A DNA stretch of 15,281 bases from Lachnospiraceae bacterium UBA2734 (GCA_002353635.1 DEKA01000029.1:84728-100008); one strand, 5' to 3'; shown: positions 6,255 through 13,851, counted from the first letter of the stretch. Program-made: numbers and translations. Notes: generated by a model not told the origin, from the sequence alone.

Positions 6255-8294
6255 ATGCAGAATAAAGGCAAATACTATATAACAACGGCAATCGCTTATA
6301 CATCGGGAAAGCCCCATATCGGCAATACCTATGAGATCATCATGGCGGATGCCATCGCGAGATGGAAGAGAGCGGACGGATACGACGTCCATTTCCAGAC
6401 AGGCTCTGACGAGCACGGCCAGAAGATCGAGGAGAGGGCAAAGCAGGCCCACATGACCCCCAAGGCCTTCGTCGATGAGAAGGCCGGCGAGATCAAGAGA
6501 ATCTGGGATCTGATGAATACCTCTTATGACCGCTTCATCCGCACGACGGATCCGGATCATGAGAGACAGGTACAGAAGATTTTCCGAAAGCTGTACGACC
6601 AGGGCGACATCTATCTCGGCCAGTACAACGGTCTCTACTGCACGGAGTGTGAGGCATTCTACACGAAGTCCCAGATCGTGGACGGAGACAAGTGCCCTGT
6701 CTGCGGCAGCACCGTGCACGAGGAGAAGGAGGACGCATACTTCTTCCGCATGAGCAAATATGCGGACAGACTGATGGACTACATCAACACACATCCTCAC
6801 TTTATCGAGCCGGAGTCCAGAAAGAATGAGATGATCAACAACTTCATCAAGCCCGGCCTCCAGGATCTGTGCGTCTCAAGAACATCCTTCAAGTGGGGAA
6901 TCCCTGTGGACTTTGATCCGCGCCATGTCATCTACGTGTGGCTCGATGCACTGACGAACTACATCACCGGCATCGGATACGACGCGGACGGCAATTCCTC
7001 AGAGATGTATAAAAAGTACTGGCCTGCCGACCTTCACCTCATCGGCAAGGATATCGTGCGGTTCCACACAATCTACTGGCCGATTTTCCTGATGGCACTG
7101 GGCGAGCCCCTGCCAAAGCAGGTCTTCGGACACCCGTGGCTTTTGCAGGGCGGCGAGAAGATGAGCAAGTCCAAGGGCAATGTCATCTATGCGGACGACA
7201 TGGCCGACCTCTTCGGCGTGGACGGCGTCCGTTACTTCGTCCTGCACGATATGCCGTATGAAAATGACGGCGTCATCACCTGGGATCTCGTCATTGAGCG
7301 TCTCAACAGTGATCTCGCCAATGTTCTCGGCAATCTCGTGAAGAGAACTGTCTCCATGTCGAACAAGTACTTTGGCGGCGTTGTGGAGAACCGTCATGCC
7401 GACGAAGAGATCGACGTCGAGATGAAGGAAGTGTGCACCGGCGCTTACGAAAAAGTCGAGAAGGACATGGACGAGCTGCGCGTAGCCGATGCGCTTAAGG
7501 ACATCTTCACTGTTTTCAAGAGACTGAATAAGTATATCGATGAGACAGAGCCCTGGGTTCTGGCAAGGGAGGAGTCGAAGAAGGACCGCCTTGCCACTGT
7601 TCTCTACAATCTGACGGAGGGCATTGTCATCGGCACATCCATGCTGGCACCGTTCATGCCTGAGACGGCGGACCGGATCATCGCGCAGCTGAATACACAG
7701 AAGAGAGATTTTGACCGCCTCGGCGAGTTCGGTCTGTATCCGTCGGGCAATAGGGTCACAGACAATCCGGAGATCATCTTCGCGAGACTCGACGAGAAGG
7801 AAGTCATGAAGAAGGTCGCTGTGATCGTGGAGAAGCAGAAGGCCGAGGCCGCCGCCGCCGCCGCAAGAGGCGAAGTGGGCGATGCCAAGAAGGAAGGTAC
7901 AGCTGCTCCTGCCGCCGGCAGTGCGCCCGCGCAGCAGAAGGAGAGTACTCTTCCCCACAAGGAGCAGATCAGCATCGATGATTTCTCGAAGTGCGAACTG
8001 AGGATCGGCGAAGTGATCTCCTGTGAGGCGCTGAAGAATTCCAAGAAACTTCTCTGCTCGCAGGTGAAGGTCGGAAACGAGATTAAGCAGATCGTCTCCG
8101 GCATTCACAAGCACTACACGCCGGAGCAGATGGTCGGCAGAAAGGTCTGCGTCGTGTGCAATCTGAAGCCCGCGAAGCTCGACGGCGTTCTCTCCGAAGG
8201 AATGCTGCTCTGTGCTGAAGGAGAAGACGGCACGCTTGCGCTTATGACGCCCGATCCGGACAAAGAGATCGGATCCGGGAGCGAGGTCTGCTGA
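6255..8294 (+). CDS. metG: Methionyl-tRNA synthetase with C-terminal tRNA-binding domain
   Basis: Charges tRNA-Met, including the initiator, with methionine and ATP. From the ATG at 6255 the protein has 679 residues. Order of parts: class I HIGN at 21-24; a zinc knuckle with CTEC (129-132) and CPVC (147-150); KMSKS at 302-306; the helical anticodon-binding domain to about 540; an Ala-rich charged linker (about 532-568); and an EMAPII/OB-fold tRNA-binding domain (from ISIDDFSKCELRIGEV), which is also a dimerisation module in the family. The reading frame stays open upstream to 6204, but that 17-residue extension is not conserved in type and AGAGG at 6245-6249 supports 6255. No T-box leader fits in the 147 bases after map. 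Confidence 0.97.
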   Translation: MQNKGKYYITTAIAYTSGKPHIGNTYEIIMADAIARWKRADGYDVHFQTGSDEHGQKIEERAKQAHMTPKAFVDEKAGEIKRIWDLMNTSYDRFIRTTDPDHERQVQKIFRKLYDQGDIYLGQYNGLYCTECEAFYTKSQIVDGDKCPVCGSTVHEEKEDAYFFRMSKYADRLMDYINTHPHFIEPESRKNEMINNFIKPGLQDLCVSRTSFKWGIPVDFDPRHVIYVWLDALTNYITGIGYDADGNSSEMYKKYWPADLHLIGKDIVRFHTIYWPIFLMALGEPLPKQVFGHPWLLQGGEKMSKSKGNVIYADDMADLFGVDGVRYFVLHDMPYENDGVITWDLVIERLNSDLANVLGNLVKRTVSMSNKYFGGVVENRHADEEIDVEMKEVCTGAYEKVEKDMDELRVADALKDIFTVFKRLNKYIDETEPWVLAREESKKDRLATVLYNLTEGIVIGTSMLAPFMPETADRIIAQLNTQKRDFDRLGEFGLYPSGNRVTDNPEIIFARLDEKEVMKKVAVIVEKQKAEAAAAAARGEVGDAKKEGTAAPAAGSAPAQQKESTLPHKEQISIDDFSKCELRIGEVISCEALKNSKKLLCSQVKVGNEIKQIVSGIHKHYTPEQMVGRKVCVVCNLKPAKLDGVLSEGMLLCAEGEDGTLALMTPDPDKEIGSGSEVC

Positions 8295-8398
8295 GGGCAC
8301 GAAGATATTCTCTGCGCCAGGGCAGCTCTGGAGAAATGGTTTTTGTCTGTCTGGCGAACGGAGACTGCCCGTCATTTTGATCAGCCGCGGAGGCATGC

Positions 8399-9139
8399 AT
8401 GACGGATTTCATTAAAACCTGCAGCCACGTATGGAAAATAAAGACCTGCCTGTTCATTACGGCAGGTCTTGTGTTATGCGCACAAATCCTGCTCTGCGCG
8501 CCGTCTGCCCTGCGCGCGGAGGCGGCGGAGCACTCCGCACCGGCTGCGGTGTGCGGCGCATCTGAGGAGTATCTCCGGCGTGAGACTGCGCACGCGGAGG
8601 AGGAGACGCTTTCCTGCGCCAGTACTGCAGAGGCAGTTTCTTCCGTGGGGGAACAGCTTCTTCTCACCGGAAGCGGGGAGGATACATTCCGCGAGCAGAA
8701 GTACCAGATTCTGAAAGCCATGAATGAGCTGCGGGACCTGGGATTCTCTCCGGAGGATATCCTGCACCGCATTTTTACGGGGACAGCTGCGGGCAGTGAA
8801 GAGAACGATTCGAGGGAAGATGCAGCGGGTGCTTCCGGCACTGAAGACGGTGCGGCGGGCAGCGGCACAGATGCAGATCCTTCCGGCTCTGCCGGCGCGG
8901 ATGACGGGAGTACAGATTCGCCCGTACAGGATGCTGCGTCTGCAGGGGATGACCTCTCCGGGCGCCTGCAGAGTGCAGGAGATGACCTGACAGAGAGCGC
9001 ATCAAAGGCCGGGAGCGACCTGCGGCAGAAGACGCAGGATGCCCTGACAGAGAAATCAGAGAGCATCACGAAGTCCATTCAGGATGGCATCCGCAAGGCA
9101 CTCCACGATCTTGTGGACAGCTTTGTATCACAGCTGTGA
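8399..9139 (+). CDS. Secreted acidic low-complexity protein, function unknown
   Basis: 246 residues that I do not recognise. Residues 1-42 read as a Sec signal peptide: a few basic residues, a hydrophobic core (CLFITAGLVLCAQILLCA) and a possible signal peptidase I site near LRAEA-AEH. A short ordered block follows (about 54-128, with FREQKYQILKAMNELRDLGF), then a linker rich in Ala, Gly, Ser, Asp and Glu (about 129-182), then an amphipathic helical tail (183-246) with a twice-repeated AGDDL and a heptad-like pattern ending SFVSQL. No lipobox or cell-wall sorting motif was seen. The ATG at 8399 has CGGAGG at 8388-8393; another ATG at 8395 leads to a stop after a few codons. Weak terminal similarity to surface or LEA-like proteins is possible but not claimed. 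Confidence 0.7.
   Translation: MTDFIKTCSHVWKIKTCLFITAGLVLCAQILLCAPSALRAEAAEHSAPAAVCGASEEYLRRETAHAEEETLSCASTAEAVSSVGEQLLLTGSGEDTFREQKYQILKAMNELRDLGFSPEDILHRIFTGTAAGSEENDSREDAAGASGTEDGAAGSGTDADPSGSAGADDGSTDSPVQDAASAGDDLSGRLQSAGDDLTESASKAGSDLRQKTQDALTEKSESITKSIQDGIRKALHDLVDSFVSQL
8441..8470 (+). repeat. Perfect 10-bp inverted repeat inside a signal-peptide coding region
   Basis: AAGACCTGCC at 8441-8450 and GGCAGGTCTT at 8461-8470 are exact complements separated by 10 bases. The hairpin falls 42 bases into the gene for the secreted protein. It is not followed by a real T-tract, so it is not an ordinary terminator. Confidence 0.75.
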
Positions 9140-9199
9140 CAATAACCGCCGCATGGACTGCTGTATGCATCCAGAGGCGGGCGGCAACTGGAGGAGCGT

Positions 9200-9844
9200 A
9201 TGAGGAACATTTTTGATCAGGACGGATGGCTCTATCAGGGCCTTACAACACTTGCCAATCTCCTGATTCTGAACTTTCTTACCATTCTTGCCTGCATCCC
9301 GGTGATCACCATCGGTGCGGCCCTGACGGCTCTGTCCAAGGTTTCGCTTGACATCGCGCGGAAGCAGGAGGGCTATATCGCCAGATCTTACTGGAAAGCG
9401 TTCCGGGAGAACCTGCGCGGCGCAACCATCCTGTGGCTGATCTGGGCGGTGATCGCGGCGCTGTTCTTCCTGGATATCCGCGTGCTGGGGCTCTATCCCG
9501 GGCTCTTCCCCCCGGTTTTGAAGTACGTCGTCACGGCGGCAGGTCTTGTCGCCTTCATGATCTTCCAGTATATCTTTCCGCTTCAGTCCCATTTTGAAAA
9601 TACGATCCGGGGCACTATCCGCAATGCCGCCCTTCTTGCCATCGCCAATCTTCCAAAGACGATTGTCATGTGTGCCGTATGGATTGTTCCCATCTGGATT
9701 CTGAGAAATGCTGTCGTACTCTGGCCGCTTCTGATCATGTTTGGCTTTTCCGGCCCTGCGTGGGTGTGTGCGGTGCTCTACAGCGGTATTTTCAAAAAAT
9801 TTGAGCCCGCAGACGGAGAGGACACGGGAGAAGGGACACAGTAG
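9200..9844 (+). CDS. DUF624/YesL-like integral membrane protein
   Basis: A 214-residue membrane protein with about five hydrophobic segments (roughly 16-45, 77-100, 106-128, 142-170 and 174-199). The start FDQDGWLYQGLTTLANLLILNFLTILACIPVITIGAAL is typical of the DUF624 (YesL) family, including the CxPVxTxGxA-type turn after the first segment. Members are often encoded beside carbohydrate ABC transporters and their precise role is unknown; an accessory part in sugar uptake is inferred from context. Here the next gene is the ABC ATPase ugpC, but a separate promoter at 9900 lies between them. A strong GGAGGAG at 9190-9196 precedes the ATG. The hydrophilic tail ends in acidic residues. Confidence 0.8.
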   Translation: MRNIFDQDGWLYQGLTTLANLLILNFLTILACIPVITIGAALTALSKVSLDIARKQEGYIARSYWKAFRENLRGATILWLIWAVIAALFFLDIRVLGLYPGLFPPVLKYVVTAAGLVAFMIFQYIFPLQSHFENTIRGTIRNAALLAIANLPKTIVMCAVWIVPIWILRNAVVLWPLLIMFGFSGPAWVCAVLYSGIFKKFEPADGEDTGEGTQ

Positions 9845-9899
9845 AAGAGCGGCACTGCAGATCCTTGAAAACCGGTCCTGATGCTGAAGCAAATCCGGA

Positions 9900-9928
9900 T
9901 TGGCATTTTGCATAATAATTCATAAAGT
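9900..9928 (+). promoter_or_regulatory. Promoter of ugpC
   Basis: TTGGCA (9900-9905) and TAAAGT (9923-9928) are separated by exactly 17 bases. The -35 matches consensus at five of six positions. It would give a leader of about 170 bases before ugpC. A second -10-like TATACT is at 10043-10048 but lacks a good -35. Confidence 0.6.
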
Positions 9929-9983
9929 GCATATTCAAATTGCCTAAAGGCCTGTATTCGGTGCCGGATCGGTGAACAAAATT

Positions 9984-10016
9984 CCCACAGATCAAATTAA
10001 ACTTTGTTGATTTGGG
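9984..10016 (+). promoter_or_regulatory. Possible operator in the ugpC leader
   Basis: Nested inverted repeats: CCCA (9984-9987) with TGGG (10013-10016) and ATCAA (9991-9995) with TTGAT (10007-10011), around an AT-rich centre. The spacing is slightly asymmetric. It could be a repressor site or an RNA hairpin between the promoter and the gene; no known operator was recognised. Confidence 0.3.
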
Positions 10017-10103
10017 TGATGGCGCGGATCGACTCTGCATTTTATACTGAAAATATTCACGGAATAGATAATTTCGGACATTCGCAGGAGGTTGGCAGAA
10101 CAT

Positions 10104-11219
10104 ATGGCAAGTCTTAGTCTCGAGCATGTTTGCAAGACATATCCCAATGGCTTCAAGGCAGTGAAGGATTTCAACCTTGAGATCAAGGATAAGGAGTTCA
10201 TCATTTTCGTCGGTCCTTCGGGATGCGGCAAGTCCACGACACTTCGTATGATCGCAGGTCTTGAGGACATCACATCAGGTACCCTCAAGATTGACGGAAA
10301 GGTTGTCAATGACGTAGAGCCCAAGGACAGGGATATCGCCATGGTATTCCAGAACTACGCTCTGTATCCGCACATGACGGTATATGACAACATGGCATTT
10401 GGTCTTAAGCTCCGCAAGGTTCCGAAGGACCAGATCGACAAGATGGTCAAGGAGGCAGCCAAGATCCTTGATCTGACACAGCTCCTCGACAGAAAGCCGA
10501 AGGCTCTCTCCGGCGGCCAGAGACAGCGTGTTGCCATGGGACGTGCCATCGTCCGCAATCCTAAGGTCTTCCTCATGGATGAGCCTCTCTCCAACCTCGA
10601 TGCAAAGCTCCGTGTGCAGATGAGGTCCGAGATCGCGAAGCTCCATCAGAGACTGGGCACCACGATCATCTACGTAACACATGACCAGACAGAGGCTATG
10701 ACACTGGGCACAAGAATCGTTGTCATGAAGGACGGTGTTGTGCAGCAGGTGGACACACCTCAGCATCTGTATGATGATCCCTGCAATCTCTTTGTCGCAG
10801 GTTTCATGGGTTCTCCGCAGATGAACTTCGTTGACGGCGTCATCAAGGTGAACGGAGACAAGGCAGTTGTTACAGTTGCCGGTGTGGACATCCGTCTTGA
10901 GGATGAGAAGGCTAAGGCTGTGATCGACGGCGGCTATGATGGAAAGACTGTTACTGTAGGTATCCGTCCTGAGAACATCGCGGATCTGGCTGAGGAGGAT
11001 ATGCCTGAGGCTGATTCTCCTGTTTTCAGCGCAAAGATCAATGTAAGAGAGCTGCTCGGCGCAGAGGTATTCCTGTATTTTGATATCGCTGATACGCCGT
11101 TCATCGCTCGTGTCAATCCGAGAACTACCGCGCAGGTAGGCGACACAGTTCGCTTCGCATTTGACACAAAGAAGATCCATCTCTTCGACAAGGAGACGGA
11201 GAAGACAATTGCCAACTAG
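10104..11219 (+). CDS. ugpC: Carbohydrate ABC transporter ATP-binding protein (UgpC/MsmK type)
   Basis: Cytosolic ATPase that powers CUT1-family sugar or glycerol-3-phosphate importers; in Gram-positive bacteria one such ATPase often serves several transporters. 371 residues, the usual length. Nucleotide-binding motifs in order: Walker A GPSGCGKST (about 38-46), Q-loop MVFQNYALYPHMTV (about 79-92), signature LSGGQRQR (about 135-142), Walker B VFLMDEP (about 154-160), H-loop YVTHDQTEAM (about 189-198). The C-terminal 120 residues (GSPQMNF onward, with VTVGIRPENI) are the TOBE/regulatory domain. ATG 10104 is chosen; AGGAGG (10086-10091) lies 12 bases away. An in-frame TTG at 10092 directly abuts this site, too close to use. 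Codon use is strongly biased, like pckA. It has its own promoter and terminator and no permease genes nearby, consistent with a shared ATPase. Confidence 0.95.
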   Translation: MASLSLEHVCKTYPNGFKAVKDFNLEIKDKEFIIFVGPSGCGKSTTLRMIAGLEDITSGTLKIDGKVVNDVEPKDRDIAMVFQNYALYPHMTVYDNMAFGLKLRKVPKDQIDKMVKEAAKILDLTQLLDRKPKALSGGQRQRVAMGRAIVRNPKVFLMDEPLSNLDAKLRVQMRSEIAKLHQRLGTTIIYVTHDQTEAMTLGTRIVVMKDGVVQQVDTPQHLYDDPCNLFVAGFMGSPQMNFVDGVIKVNGDKAVVTVAGVDIRLEDEKAKAVIDGGYDGKTVTVGIRPENIADLAEEDMPEADSPVFSAKINVRELLGAEVFLYFDIADTPFIARVNPRTTAQVGDTVRFAFDTKKIHLFDKETEKTIAN

Positions 11220-11264
11220 TTGATGCAGGCTGTCTCAAGGGGATGAGCAGCAGTGATACTGTGG

Positions 11265-11300
11265 GAAAGGCGCAGGCTTCATGCCCGCGCCTTTCTTTAT
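11265..11300 (+). terminator. Intrinsic terminator after ugpC
   Basis: GAAAGGCGC (11265-11273) pairs with GCGCCTTTC (11287-11295); an inner GGC/GCC pair tightens the loop; TTTAT follows. This closes ugpC as a single-gene transcript. Confidence 0.85.
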
Positions 11301-11319
11301 GCTGTTTCTATATTAGTGT

Positions 11320-11348
11320 TTGTGTTTCACAATTTCTGTGTGTAAAAT
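11320..11348 (+). promoter_or_regulatory. Promoter of the CdaR/PucR-like regulator
   Basis: TTGTGT (11320-11325) and TAAAAT (11343-11348) are 17 bases apart, in an AT-rich stretch directly after the ugpC terminator. The leader to the start at 11428 would be about 73 bases. Confidence 0.6.
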
Positions 11349-11427
11349 AAGAAGAGCGACAGCAGAATGCACATAGACAGACAACATTGCGGACAGCCGT
11401 TGGCAGCTGGCGGCGGGAAGGGAAGAG

Positions 11428-12516
11428 ATGGTTTCAACACAGATTATCAAGAACTGCCTGGAAGAACTGACATCCATCACTAAAGTGGAATTCTGCATAC
11501 AGGATGCTTCCGGTGCCCTGTTTACGGAGACCTCCGGGGCACAGGCAACGGACGCGGATATCGTGGCGAATTTCGCGGATTCCACTGTGGACAGCCAGAT
11601 TATCGGCGACAGCTATCTGCTCAAGATCGATGATGAGGAGATGACGTATATCCTGACGGCGATCGGCACCGGTGAATATACGCTTATGATCGCAAAGGTG
11701 GCGGTGAGCGAGATCAGAAATCTCATGACCGCTTATAAGGAAAAATACGACAGGAACAACTTCTTCCAGAACCTTCTTCTGGATAATCTTCTTCTGGTCG
11801 ATATTCACAACCGCGCCAAGAAGCTGCACATTGACGTGCAGGTTCCCCGTGCCATTATCCTGGTGGAGATCGAGAACAACGAGAGCGACAATATTGCGGG
11901 CGATCTGCTGGGCAGCATCTTTACACCGCACAACGGAGACTATCTCACTGAAGTCGATGAGAACAGCATCATTGTGATCAAGGCTGTCCGGAATGAGGAT
12001 GACTACGAGGAGCTGAACAAGGCAGCCACCGTCGCTGTAGATATGCTCAATACAGAGGCTATGCTGAAGGTGCGCGCAGCCTACGGCACCATTGTCAGTG
12101 ATCTGAAGAATCTCTCGAAATCCTACAAGGAAGCCAAGATGGCCATGGATGTGGGCAAGATCTTTTACGCCGAGAAGAGAGTGATGTCGTACAACGAACT
12201 GGGCATCGGACGGCTCATTTATCAGCTGCCGTCCAACCTCTGCAACGTTTTCATTCACGAAATCTTCGGCGACAACATCCCGTATGATCTCGACAACGAG
12301 ACGCTCAATACCATCAACGCATTTCTGGACAACAACCTGAATGTCTCGGAGACATCCAGAAAGCTCTTCATCCACCGGAACACACTGGTGTACAGAATTG
12401 AGAAGCTGCAGAAGAGCACAGGCCTTGATATCCGCAACTTCGAGGACGCGATGCTCTTCCGCATCTCCCTCATGGTTATGAATTATCTGAAGTACCTGGA
12501 CAGCAAGGATTATTGA
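11428..12516 (+). CDS. CdaR/PucR-family transcriptional regulator
   Basis: A 362-residue predicted DNA-binding regulator. The C-terminus (about residues 290-352: INAFLDNNLNVSETSRKL, then FIHRNTLVYRIEKLQ and LDIRNFEDAMLFRISL) is the HTH_30 domain of the PucR/CdaR family, in which the HRNTLxYR(I/L) helix is diagnostic. The middle part (about 140-260, with AIILVEIEN and VRAAYGTIVSDLKNLSKSYKEA) fits the GGDEF-like sensor domain of CdaR proteins. The N-terminal 100 residues (KVEFCIQDASGALFTE) may be a divergent ligand-binding domain. CdaR itself senses sugar diacids; the ligand here is unknown. It follows ugpC, with its own promoter, so control of carbohydrate uptake is a fair inference. GGGAAGAG-like ribosome site at 11419-11427 precedes the ATG. 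Confidence 0.88.
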   Translation: MVSTQIIKNCLEELTSITKVEFCIQDASGALFTETSGAQATDADIVANFADSTVDSQIIGDSYLLKIDDEEMTYILTAIGTGEYTLMIAKVAVSEIRNLMTAYKEKYDRNNFFQNLLLDNLLLVDIHNRAKKLHIDVQVPRAIILVEIENNESDNIAGDLLGSIFTPHNGDYLTEVDENSIIVIKAVRNEDDYEELNKAATVAVDMLNTEAMLKVRAAYGTIVSDLKNLSKSYKEAKMAMDVGKIFYAEKRVMSYNELGIGRLIYQLPSNLCNVFIHEIFGDNIPYDLDNETLNTINAFLDNNLNVSETSRKLFIHRNTLVYRIEKLQKSTGLDIRNFEDAMLFRISLMVMNYLKYLDSKDY

Positions 12517-12541
12517 TGCGGAAATCCCTCAGGCCGGCAGA

Positions 12542-12579
12542 CCGGCGCAGTGCGGACAGTGCAAAAGGCGATGCGCCGG
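12542..12579. repeat. GC-rich inverted repeat between convergent genes
   Basis: CCGGCGCA (12542-12549) and TGCGCCGG (12572-12579) are exact complements around 22 bases. A second smaller option, GCCGG (12533-12537) with CCGGC (12542-12546), excludes the first. It lies between the ends of two convergent genes, but no T-tract follows on either strand, so termination is uncertain. Confidence 0.45.
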
Positions 12580-12601
12580 GGGCAGCAGGCACAGAGTTAA
12601 C

Positions 12602-13651
12602 TCATTCCTTTCCTGGAGCATCCAGTATCCCTGTCCCGTCAAAGGCCGGGATGAAGCTCTTTGAGACGGTATCCCCGTCCTGAATAAAACCGTTTTCAAC
12701 ACCTATGGATATGGCGAAGTCGACGACTTCGTCATATTCTTTTTTTGTCACTTTTCTGGAGAGAAGAGGATCGCCTGCACACTGCGGCATCGGTGTGTAC
12801 TGGTTCATAATGCTGATGAAAATACGCTCCCCGTACCGTTCATGGAGTGTCCTGATCACCTTTTTGGAATCTTCTGTGTGCCCCGGCAGAACGAGATGCC
12901 GGACGATGACGCCCGACGTCATGAGCGGATCGTCTGCGTCGTTCTCCTCATCGAGGCTGTGCGAGCCGTCCGCGAAGACAGGCTCCGGGCACTGCCGCAC
13001 CATCTCATCAATGGCGGCAAGTGCGGTCTCCGGATAGTCGGGGGCGTGGGAGTACCTGGCGGCGATGTCTGTATCCATGTACTTGCAGTCCGGCAGGTAG
13101 ATGTCCACAAGCCCGTCCAGGAGGCGCAGCGCCTGCGCCCTCTCGTAGCCGGACGAATTAAAGACGATGGGAATTCTCAGACCGTTTTCCTTTGCCTCTC
13201 TCAGCGCCGGAATGAGCGCCGGCAGAAAGTGCCCCGCCGTCACCAGGTTGATGTTGTTCGCGCCCTGTTCCTGCAGCTGCAGAAAAATGCGGGAGAGATC
13301 CTCAGCTGTCACAGGGAATCCCTTCTGCCTTGCCCGCATCCCCAACGAGATATCATAATTCTGACAGAAGACACAGCCGAGGCTGCAGCCGTTGAAAAAG
13401 ACGGCACCGCTCCCTCTGCTGCCGCTGATGCACGGCTCCTCGTAATACAGAAGCGCCGCCCTCGAAGCACGAGGCAGCGCCGCCTCCCCGCAGAACCCCG
13501 TCTTCCCTGCCGTCCGGTCCGCACCGCAGGACCTGGGACACAGGATGCAGTGGGAGAGATCGAGCAGGTCCTCATTCGATACAGTCTCTGCAGTCGGTGA
13601 AGGCTGTGCTGCTGTATTGGATAAATGATTTTCGGAATTCATCGCTGTCAT
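12602..13651 (-). CDS. Radical SAM protein, pyruvate formate-lyase activase-like (COG1313 type)
   Basis: A 349-residue predicted radical SAM enzyme. GCSLGCVFCQN holds the CxxxCxxC [4Fe-4S] motif (Cys89, Cys93, Cys96) that binds S-adenosylmethionine. Before it, CILCPRSCG and GFCGEA give four more cysteines (35, 38, 42, 54), a pattern usual in this PflA-like family and likely a second metal or cluster site. The core then shows NINLVTAGHFLPAL, PIVFNSSGYE, DIYLPDCKYMD and RHLVLPGHTEDS. Substrate is unknown; it is not the classic PflA, which is shorter and lacks the N-terminal cysteines, and no pfl gene is nearby. An ATG three codons in (13642) is an alternative start; neither has a clear ribosome site. 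The gene begins 33 bases after the SRP RNA on the same strand and may depend on read-through. Confidence 0.88.
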   Translation of the reverse strand: MTAMNSENHLSNTAAQPSPTAETVSNEDLLDLSHCILCPRSCGADRTAGKTGFCGEAALPRASRAALLYYEEPCISGSRGSGAVFFNGCSLGCVFCQNYDISLGMRARQKGFPVTAEDLSRIFLQLQEQGANNINLVTAGHFLPALIPALREAKENGLRIPIVFNSSGYERAQALRLLDGLVDIYLPDCKYMDTDIAARYSHAPDYPETALAAIDEMVRQCPEPVFADGSHSLDEENDADDPLMTSGVIVRHLVLPGHTEDSKKVIRTLHERYGERIFISIMNQYTPMPQCAGDPLLSRKVTKKEYDEVVDFAISIGVENGFIQDGDTVSKSFIPAFDGTGILDAPGKE

Positions 13652-13683
13652 TTTTCGTCTTTCTATACGTCGGTTTCAATAAT

Positions 13684-13845
13684 AAAACAGCCGCCTTCAC
13701 CGCTCTGCCAGGCGTCCTCACGGCACATGAAAGGATCTGCTTAGTGCTGCTTCGTTCCCGATCTGACACGGTTCGCAGGATTCATTGCGTGAGACCCGGC
13801 AGAGCTGTGAAGACGGCTGTCCTCGCATGGCCTTCTGCGGTCACT
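13684..13845 (-). ncRNA. ffs: Signal recognition particle RNA (short, 4.5S-like)
   Basis: Read on the minus strand, positions 13768-13737 contain the SRP domain IV core: GTCAGATCG, a GGAA tetraloop at 13758-13755, then CGAAGCAGC, matching the Ffh-binding hairpin. The loop-closing pair is G-C instead of C-G as in E. coli, an exact compensatory swap. A long rod encloses it: 13820-13807 pairs with 13700-13687 over 14 positions (one wobble), 13805-13798 with 13709-13702 over 8, 13793-13788 with 13722-13717 over 6, and 13785-13781 with 13731-13727 over 5. The last arm is followed by TTTTATTATT, so the closing helix also serves as terminator. The RNA is about 137 bases for the rod, with perhaps 25 more 5' bases to the likely start near 13845. 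No Alu domain is seen. It directs Ffh and nascent membrane proteins to the translocon. Confidence 0.9.
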
Positions 13846-13851
13846 TGCCTA

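Noticed and set aside
5193..6800. 535-codon open frame on the minus strand opposite rpe end, map and metG start
   Set aside because: It is antisense to three firmly identified genes, has no ribosome site or recognisable domain, and its composition (His, Arg, Leu rich) is that of a shadow of GC-rich coding sequence.
6999..8396. 465-codon open frame on the minus strand opposite metG
   Set aside because: Complement shadow of the metG frame; no family similarity and no plausible start signals.
8295..8398. Possible terminator between metG and the secreted-protein gene
   Set aside because: Only a 4-bp CCAG/CTGG stem near 8320 with a distant T-run; too weak to call.
12842..13600. 252-codon plus-strand frame opposite the radical SAM gene
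   Set aside because: The minus-strand frame has clear radical SAM cysteine motifs; the plus frame is His/Arg-rich shadow without motif.
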